Shown here: in pieces, positions 57,125-64,000 of the stretch | Layout of the letters: every line of letters starts with the position of its first letter | How positions within the stretch are numbered: the first letter of the stretch is position 1 | DNA from: Macrophomina tecta | Taxonomy: Eukaryota; Ascomycota; Dothideomycetes; Botryosphaeriales; Botryosphaeriaceae | Direction of reading: 5' to 3' | Length of the DNA stretch: 64,000 bases | Assembly: GCA_024180945.1 (NCBI GenBank) | Contig: JAKSGN010000007.1 | Location: forward strand, 2,666,001-2,730,000 | Made by a program: the position numbers and the translations under genes | The notes under the pieces: generated by a model | What the model saw: only the letters and a program-made list of their open reading frames with translations | Databases searched by the model: none | What the model was told of the DNA's origin: nothing

Positions 57125-58298
57125 GGTGGCAGCTCACGCGAGGTAGTGGGCGGCGATGGCGTAGGCGGCGGGAAGGTGAGGCTCGGCGGGCGGGTGACGG
57201 AGTGGTGGTGGTGAGGCGGCGGAGTGGTTGGGGAGACGGAGATAGAGCAGCGGACGGGGGCGGCCGGGGGTTATAAGTAGGTAGCTGGGGAGCGCGGGTG
57301 GTGAATAATCAAGGGACGGTGAAAGGGAGGAGAGGCGGCTCCGATGACGAGAAGAGGGTCGAAGGCGGCGAAGCGTTAAGAAGCACGTCCAGGTCAAGGC
57401 GTGGGAAGGGCCCTGCTGCGCTGTGCATCATCTGGCCACCGGCCCTGGCAACTGGCTGTGGCTCCGCTATTCGGACTACGTGCCGGACAGAACGCCTCGA
57501 GTCGCCGCCGCCGACCACGCCGCTGCACGCCCAGCTCGCTTCCCTATGCGGCACCGGCGGGCACAACACACGCCCCCCAGGATCACGACCACGTCCCGCG
57601 TCCATGCACTCGTCGCGACCCCAGCACAGCGCCTGCCACGTATCGGCCCAGCACTCGCGGTCATGTGCGCCATTCGTCCAGCGCAGATAAGAGCGCGCGC
57701 AAGCCTCGACGATCGCCCGCCTAGCACCGAGCAAGCGCCTCGCGTCCTGCGGCTCTTGCAGCCAGGCCACACGCTCTCCGTCCATGGCCAGCCTGCGATC
57801 CGCCAGCCCGCCGGCCTGTCGCAGCATCTCCGCCAGCACGCGCTCACCTGCCCGTCCCGCCGCCGCCGCCGCCGTCTTCGGCTCGTCAAAGGGTCGCCGT
57901 CTCAAGGGCTGCCCTTGTCTGCTGCTGTCGCACACGCTGTCTTTAGCCTCTTCAACGCAACCCGGGCACCCTTCATGCACCGTAATGCACGACATGCATG
58001 CAGCAAGCCTCCAATCCCCCCCATTCTTGTCACCGCTCCGGGTGCGACCTGCAATCCCAATATATGTTGAGACCCCCAATGCAGGGGCAGCCCTCTCGGA
58101 TGACCTGTCGCCGCCCGCCTGATCAGCCTTTAACCCGCCAGACATTCAGTGTTCATGGCAACATTCCCGCGGCACCTGATCTACTAGAAATGGTCGTCAG
58201 CCCCCGATCGGGCCACATTGGCCATTGCACTCGCCCTCAGCGCGACACAACCACCAGAACCAGCAATTATATTGTGCTCCATTACTGCCACAGGAATT
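57125..58298. other. Intergenic, AN1 gene promoter and acyl-CoA dehydrogenase 3' region
   Basis: GC-rich sequence where both strands are open for 200-280 codons (minus 57309-58145, plus 57423-58070). The two frames overlap almost fully, have odd composition (Arg, Ala, Cys, Trp-rich) and no domain. I treat them as composition artefacts. No other gene is seen. Confidence 0.5.
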
Positions 58299-60035
58299 CT
58301 ACAGCATCGCCTTGGGCATCTCCTTCATCGCCTGTCTCACTCCGAGATCGGCCAGAATCTCTTCCGTGCCTCCCAGGATTGCGTCGAACTTGTAGCACCG
58401 GTGGAAGTGCTCCACCACCCTTCCCATGCCCGTTTGGGTGATGCCACGGCCGCCGAAGATGTTGACCGCCTCGTCCGCAATCTAAAAGGTGCGTCAGCCA
58501 TTGCGCCAACCCAAGGGGTCCTTTCACCGCAAATGGGAGAAATAGAGCGCTCACCTCATGTGCCGAGCGCGTCGCAAAAGACTTGAGAAGTCCAATGGGC
58601 CCGCTCAGGTGCTTCGCTTGCTGTGCGTAGGTCATCTTGCACATCTGATGCGTGATCTGCTCTAGCCATGCCTGGTTGGCCTCTACGTGCGAGATCATCT
58701 TCGCGAGTCTGTTTGCTGTTAGTCCTCGAAATCCAGGCGGTGAACAAGAGCAAAAAAAAGGAGCAAGGGATACGCACTTCTGTCGGATGACCGGCTGCGC
58801 GAGGAGGTTTTTGCCAAAGACGACACGCTGGTTCGCCCATTTCAGGCACTCCTCAACGATGATGCGCTGCCAGCTGATGACTCCGCAGCACATGACCCAT
58901 CTCTCATGGTTGAAGTTACTCATGATCACCATGAATCCCTTGTGCTCCTGGCCGAGGAGGTGATTGACTGGAACCTTGACGTTTTCGAACTGAATGTATG
59001 CGGTTGCGGCTGCTGTCGAGTAGCTCGTCTTGATGGGCTTGGTCTCGACGCCCTCTTGCCTTTCGACAAGGATGACGGAGAATCCCTTGTCAGTCTTGCA
59101 ACCAACAACAAAGTAATCAGAGAACATTCCGTTCGTGATCCACTTCTTGGTGCCATTGATAATGTAGTGCTTGCCGTCGGGAGTCTTCTCGGCAGTAGTG
59201 CGTATTCCAGCAACATCGCTGCCTGCAACACGTGCCAGCATCAGCCTCAAATGATGCAACAATGGTGGAACGACATACCAGCAAAGGCCTCGGTGATGGC
59301 CAGACACATCTTCTTCTTCCCGCTCAGGCACTCCTCGATCACCTTGGCCTGCAGCTGCTTATCTCCAAGCCACTCTTTCACTGCCGTCAATGAGATCATC
59401 ATTCCCGCCATGTTTCCATCCTGGAATCCGCGCGCCTTTGCTCTCACTGACTCCTGCGCAACAACCAGATCGTGGAAGTAATCGAACTCCTTCCCGTCCA
59501 CGGCACCATTGAGCAACCTGCGCCCGTGCAAATGGGGGCCAGGACCCAGCTTCATGGCAAGAATGTTCGTCTCCGCCATGCGATCGATGAGCTCCTGGCT
59601 GATGTAGGTGCCATCTCTTTCCTTCTCCTGCGCCTCAGGTGTGACATAGGTATCCGTGAAGACTCGCACCGCTTTCTGCAACGCACGATGGCTATCCTTA
59701 TAGTACGGACTGTGGAACGTCGGCCGCAGCCACAAAGGCTCTGCGTATGGCACCTTGCTGAGCTCGCCCGGCTTCTGCTCGATGACTTCGGGGGTCTCGT
59801 TCTCCAGAGTGCCGATGCAGAGAGAGGAGTATTTTTGGAGGACCTCGTGGCGGTGAAGATTGTAGAAAGCGGAGGTCGCGTCGGTGCCGGCGACTTGTGC
59901 GAGAACGACGGAGCCGCCGGGGTGGGCGTCGAGGAAATCGGAGAGGTCGTAGACGCGGTGGTCAATGATGCACCAGAGGTCGTCGGCGGTGTTGTGCTTG
60001 GCCACCTCGGCACGCGTGATAACTTGGTGAGGCAT
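58299..60035 (-). CDS. Cytochrome b5-acyl-CoA dehydrogenase fusion
   Basis: Flavoenzyme expected to dehydrogenate an acyl-CoA, with its own N-terminal haem domain. The cytochrome b5 part is residues 1-80: ITRAEVAKHNTADDLWCIIDHRVYDLSDF and the haem-binding HPGG, with the second His in FYNLHRHEV. The acyl-CoA dehydrogenase part follows: AETNILAMKLGPGPHL, a middle beta domain with CLAITEAFAGSDVAGIRTTAEK and KKWITNGMFSDYFVVG, then NFNHERWVMCCGVISWQ, AMKLANQRVVFGKNL-like substrate helix (WANQRVVFGKNLLAQP), and IADEAVNIFGGRGITQTGMG with the FAD-contacting Gly-rich loop. It ends AILGGTEEILADLGVRQ. Introns fall after AFAG, RQK and RSAHE. Such b5-ACAD fusions are known in filamentous fungi. No clear C-terminal SKL (ends KAML). 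Substrate chain is unknown. Confidence 0.92.
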
Positions 60036-61128
60036 GGCTGCGGATCGGTCTGTGAGAGCCTGCTATAGAGACAGGTGCAGTCGAGCAGGTAGGGCGAGGT
60101 TTCGAGGTCTCAAGGTTGGTAGAAGAAGCTGGTGGCAGCTGGAATCGGCGAGCTCCGAGACAGATACGTCGGTGGCCCTGAGATGATGAGAAAGGCCTCA
60201 AAGCTTCGAGAAGGGAAAGGCAAGAAAGAAAGAAAAAAAAAAGGGAGGAAGCGGTGGGGGAGCAGGAGACTAATATTTTGAGGTCTAAATGTCTGTATCT
60301 GGCCAGAAGCCCCGGACGCAGGCACGTACGATGCTTAGCTCCAACGTCCGGGGTAAACGAGACCCCCGACTGGCGGGGAGAAAGCCCAAACGACGCGTTG
60401 CGAGCCGGCCGGGACCGAGGCTCAAGGACACGCCGGACTTGGCGGCGCAGTAATGGCCAGAGCTCCCGCGGTGCTGCGGCCAATCGGAGCGGCCTGATTA
60501 CCCCTCTCCCCTGTCGCTTCTCCGCGCGCCCCGTTCTCCGCCAACCGCCTTCGCTGCGTTCTCTGTCGGGCGAGAGGTGTTTACTGATATGGCCCTCGGA
60601 TGACCTGAATGCCATTGTCTTTTTGATAGTTTGTAGGCTGTCGCTGTGCTAAGCCACTATCTAACCAACAGAACTTCCGCACCCTCCTGCTCCCAACACG
60701 CATTACAGCGGAAGCCAACCTGTACGACACGCTCCGCCAAAGCTTACGTCCGAAACGATGGAGTCTCGGAGCGCACTCCTCAACTGAAAAACTGGCGGCA
60801 CTAGTGGTAAAATCATTCGTTCGTTATACAAAACTGTCCCGCGCCTGCATCGCCTTTCAAGCCGATCCTAAAGGTATACTTGCCTGCCTTCACAACTCCA
60901 GGCGGGGGTAAGTAGAATATCGGTGTTGAAGCCGGCAGCGAGCTTTCAGCGTCGATTTCCTGCTTATCGCTCGGAATAGCAGGTACTCAGAACGCGCGAA
61001 CAAACGAGTCAGTCTTCCTTCAGCACACTGCGGCAGCGAGCCACCAGAGCTACCATCGACACCCTCAGTCGAGCTTCGATGCACGCAACTCGCAATCTTG
61101 CATTGATGAAGCATTAATCACCGGCTCA
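60036..61128. other. Intergenic, b5-ACAD promoter and MFS 3' region
   Basis: No gene is seen. An A-rich patch at about 60226-60243 lies in the b5-ACAD upstream region, about 200 bases before the start codon. Confidence 0.5.
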
Positions 61129-62836
61129 TTACGTGGTGTAAATGAACCGAGGACTGCGATCGCCCAGCTCTTCGATCTCTTCCTCAGTCATGTCGGCAAT
61201 CTTGTAGTCTTCCAGGCCTGCGCGTCGCCTGCGGTTTTTGTGGGAGAGATAGCCTGACAGGAAGGCAAGGCAGACGATTGCAACAGCGACGAGGCTGAGT
61301 GTGACCGAGTGGCCACGCTTGTAACGTGGTCCTTCGGTCTTGGGGTAGATCTGGGAATATGGTGAGTTCAAAGTAGTTGCCACTTTTCGCTCGCCGCCCA
61401 ATGCTTCCCCGAAGCGAGACGGCAGCGAAGAGGAACGGGCTGGGAGAGCCGTCAAGAGCACGAGGAATGGAAACGTACGTAACTCATCATGATCCCTCCG
61501 GTGTTCACAGACATTGTAGACATCGCTATGCCCATCGACCGCTTTCCGTACCGCGGTGTGTTGGCTATGACCAGCGACAAGGACAGCATCATTGCAGGAT
61601 ACATGCCCAGCGCAATGAGAAAGCAACCGGCGTACCCGGCACCGCTGTCAGTCGTAGCCAGCAGCGTGCCGTAGCCGGCGCAAGAGAGCAGCATCGTGGT
61701 CGCAGCGATGCTCGCGCGCTTCTGCAGTCGATCGGAGAGATACGCCGCAGCGACCATGACCGCCGCGCCGCCAAGGTAGCAAGGGATCGTCATCACCTGG
61801 ACCATGGCCACCGAGTACGAGGGATCGATGCCGTGGATGATGGTCGGCAGGAAGGTGCTGTAGCCGTAGAACATGGACGCCGAGTTGAAGCCGACGACGC
61901 ACAGCAGCCAGAGCTTCCAGTCCTTGAAGGCGGCGTAGACGTCTTTCTTCTGTAGGACGTGCGCCGACGCAGAGCCGCCGGTGGACCGCCTCTGGCGGAG
62001 ACGCAGCAGTATCTTCTCATCGGGCGTCAAGTACTTGGCCAATTCGGGACTGTCTGCAAGGCAGAAGTACGCGATTATGGCGAGCAGCATGGTCGGTATG
62101 CCCTCGATGATCAGGATCCAGCGCCATCCTCGGTGCCCCAGGATCCCGTCCATATGACTGCAGGGCCTGTGTCAGCTTTACCGGTGCACACGGCTGGTGG
62201 GACAAGGTTTTACCCAATGGCGTAAGCAAGCAACCCTCCGAAAGCTCCAGCGATGGGACTGCTCATGATGAACAGCGATACGCGCAAGGCAATCTCACTC
62301 TTGGTGTAAAAGTCGGAAAGGTAGAGCAGCACGCCCGGGACGAGTCCGCCTTCGAACAGGCCCAGAAATAGCCGGCAGACCACCAGACCGGCAAAGTTTT
62401 GCACGAAACCGGTGAGCATGGCAACGAGGCCCCACATGAAGGTGATGAAGGCGATCCATCTCGACGGGCCGATCCGCTTGATCAGCAGGTTGGACGGAAT
62501 CTCCACGGTGACGTACGTGACGAAGAGGATCGACAGGGCGATGGAGAATTGCATGCTGCTGAGCCCGAGGTCCTCCTCGAGGCCGTACAGCCTCGCGTTC
62601 CCTGCAGACGTAAGACTGCGGCGTCCTCAGGCCACGCCAATGGGACGACGATGCGTACCAATATTCACCCGGTCCAGGAAGCTGAACATGTACAACGGCG
62701 TCATGACAGGCAACACCCTCCAATCTACCTTCCAGAGCAGCCTCTTCTCGGCCTGGGGGTCTAGCTCAGAGTAATCCGGCCGTGACTCCGTGAGGACTTC
62801 GACCTTTGAGTCGTCGATGAGGCTTGGTTCTGACAT
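61129..62836 (-). CDS. MFS transporter, allantoate/nicotinate permease type (ACS family)
   Basis: Anion:cation symporter family protein, like Dal5 and Tna1, importing small organic anions across the plasma membrane. The N-terminus MSEPSLIDDSKVEVLTESRPDY is acidic. RLLWKVDWRVLPVMTPLYMFSFLDRVNIGNA is the family's first-helix signature. Helix 2-5 marks are SIALSILFVTYVTVEIPSNLLIKR, WGLVAMLTGFVQNFAGLVVCRLFLGLFEGGLVPGVLLYLSDFY, then GWRWILIIEGIPTMLLAIIAYF after intron 2. The second half has FYGYSTFLPTIIHGI, YLSDRLQKRASIAA and NTPRYGKRSMGIAM. After the last intron comes IYPKTEGPRYKRGHSV and a charged tail. Four exons, roughly 490 residues, usual size. An in-frame ATG three codons up (62845) is possible. 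It lies tandem with the b5-ACAD gene, 1.1 kb apart. The substrate is not predictable. Confidence 0.9.
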
Positions 62837-64000
62837 GGCGGGCAAAAGACAGGAACATCGAACAAACTACGACGATGGAGAGGATATGTGTGAGAGAACG
62901 CAGTTTATGAGGGAACTCTCAGTTCTTATGCGGAGAGCTGAGCAAGAGGGGTGCACAGACTCAGGGGCCATGCCACCCTGTACACGCGAAGTCTTAGTTT
63001 CGCACAACGTGTCTTGGTCCTACTGCGGGGGGATGCCAGGCTCGGTCATCTTGGAAGGTGAAGCCTTTTACTTAGGTTTGTGGATGCCAAACGGGGAGAT
63101 GAATCGTATCACCGACACTATTCTCAGCCCTCGTGGCCATTCGTGGGACGCCGACATCAGCAGGACCAAGCTTTGGCTGGCATTGCTTGGCTGCCATCGT
63201 CATGAAAGCGAGACCTCGGAAGCGAGGGCTGTCTGAGCGGGAAATGATCACTAACACCATGGCAGGTGGTAAGAAAGTAAGGGATATTGCGGGAAGTCAA
63301 GCGTCCATGTGTTGGTAGGCGCGCGGGCGGCCGCAACAGGGTGTCGGCAGTTTCTGCCGGAAGATCATAATGGTCAGTTGGTAAGTTAATTAGCTGCAGC
63401 CTTGGCCCGTGTTCGGCGAGAATATCATACTTTGGGGTTGACTCGCGTGGCAAAGAACAAATGCGCCGCGGTGTCTGGCCTTCGCCAGCGGCCTAACGCA
63501 TTGGACAGACATCGTCTGATTCAACAAGCTTCTCATCAAGCGACGCCATGATCGACGAAGAGTCCGAGGTTGACTGAAGGTTATAACGGCGGGTGTGGCG
63601 CGAAGAACCGCACTTTCGCCAATAAATGCTCCGAGTGAGCTACTCCCCGGCACACACAAACGGTTGGCTTGTAAGAAGCATTGCGAGGTGGAACAAGAGG
63701 CGGACGAGAAAGTTTCATTGGCCAAGTGACGTGACCATGCACGATCTGGAATCGAAACTGTCAAAATAAGAAGGCAGAACAAAGACTGGGCAATCCCGCG
63801 GCCTTCCGAGGACGATCCTGCAGTCAAGCCAGGGCGTGGGGCCAAGCAAATTCACCCCATCTGGTAAGTGGAGAGGAAGTTGCTTTCTTTCCTGAACCTT
63901 GTTCTCCTTTCGGCTACGGAAGTGCATCTTGCGTACAGCTATGGCGCTGCCAGTAGCCTCACTTTATCCGAGTTGCGGTAGGCTTAAGCGCGTTCATGTG
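62837..64000. other. Upstream region of the MFS gene to window end; no gene seen
   Basis: Short open frames only, none with a recognisable motif. A partial gene may begin beyond the right edge. Confidence 0.45.

Noticed and set aside
57309..58145. A 278-codon open frame on the minus strand, with a 215-codon frame on the plus strand across the same DNA
   Set aside because: The two overlap almost fully, have odd Arg/Ala/Trp/Cys-rich composition and no domain. GC-rich DNA has few stop codons by chance.

Overview
The window is nuclear DNA of a filamentous ascomycete (Pezizomycotina; a Dothideomycete is a reasonable guess but is not proven here). The evidence is short spliceosomal introns of about 50 to 100 bases with GTRNGT donors, single-copy eukaryotic housekeeping genes, a fungal chimeric terpene synthase, fungal P450 families, and long GC-rich intergenic spaces full of microsatellites and homopolymers. 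I can support 16 protein-coding genes. No tRNA, rRNA, CRISPR array or intact transposon was recognised.

Left part (1-30.2 kb), mostly conserved genes: an Osh/Kes1-type oxysterol-binding protein (+), a Nab3-like RNA-binding protein (-), a mitochondrial GGQ-type peptidyl-tRNA hydrolase (+), the SSU-processome protein Utp6 (-), the GPI-lipid-remodelling protein Cwh43 (+), a 1337-residue secreted protein of unknown function (+), a Pho84-type phosphate:H+ symporter (+), the FHA-domain RES-complex protein Pml1/SNIP1 (-) and a large coiled-coil protein (+). Many are arranged head to head and share promoters of 0.4 to 0.7 kb.

Middle (31.0-39.7 kb): a compact terpenoid cluster. Two cytochrome P450 genes on the minus strand stand beside a divergently read bifunctional terpene cyclase/prenyltransferase (PTTS, fusicoccadiene/ophiobolin-synthase class). 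All metal-binding motifs of both terpene synthase domains are present. The logical pathway is: the C-terminal domain builds a C20 or C25 polyprenyl diphosphate, the N-terminal domain cyclises it, and the two P450s oxidise the hydrocarbon. The product cannot be read from sequence.

Right of the cluster: an SPX-RING ubiquitin ligase (-), the ribosome-biogenesis J-protein Jjj1 (+), a monocarboxylate-transporter-like MFS protein (-), then about 8 kb with no credible gene (48.5-56.5 kb), a ubiquitin-like/AN1 zinc-finger protein (-), a cytochrome b5-acyl-CoA dehydrogenase fusion (-) and an allantoate/nicotinate-permease-type MFS transporter (-).

Two genes touch phosphate homeostasis (Pho84-like transporter and SPX-RING protein), and the region upstream of the transporter has two CACGTG sites of the Pho4/NUC-1 type. 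Gene models were spliced by eye. For nine genes the summed exons give a whole number of codons. The first P450 lacks a resolved N-terminal exon.
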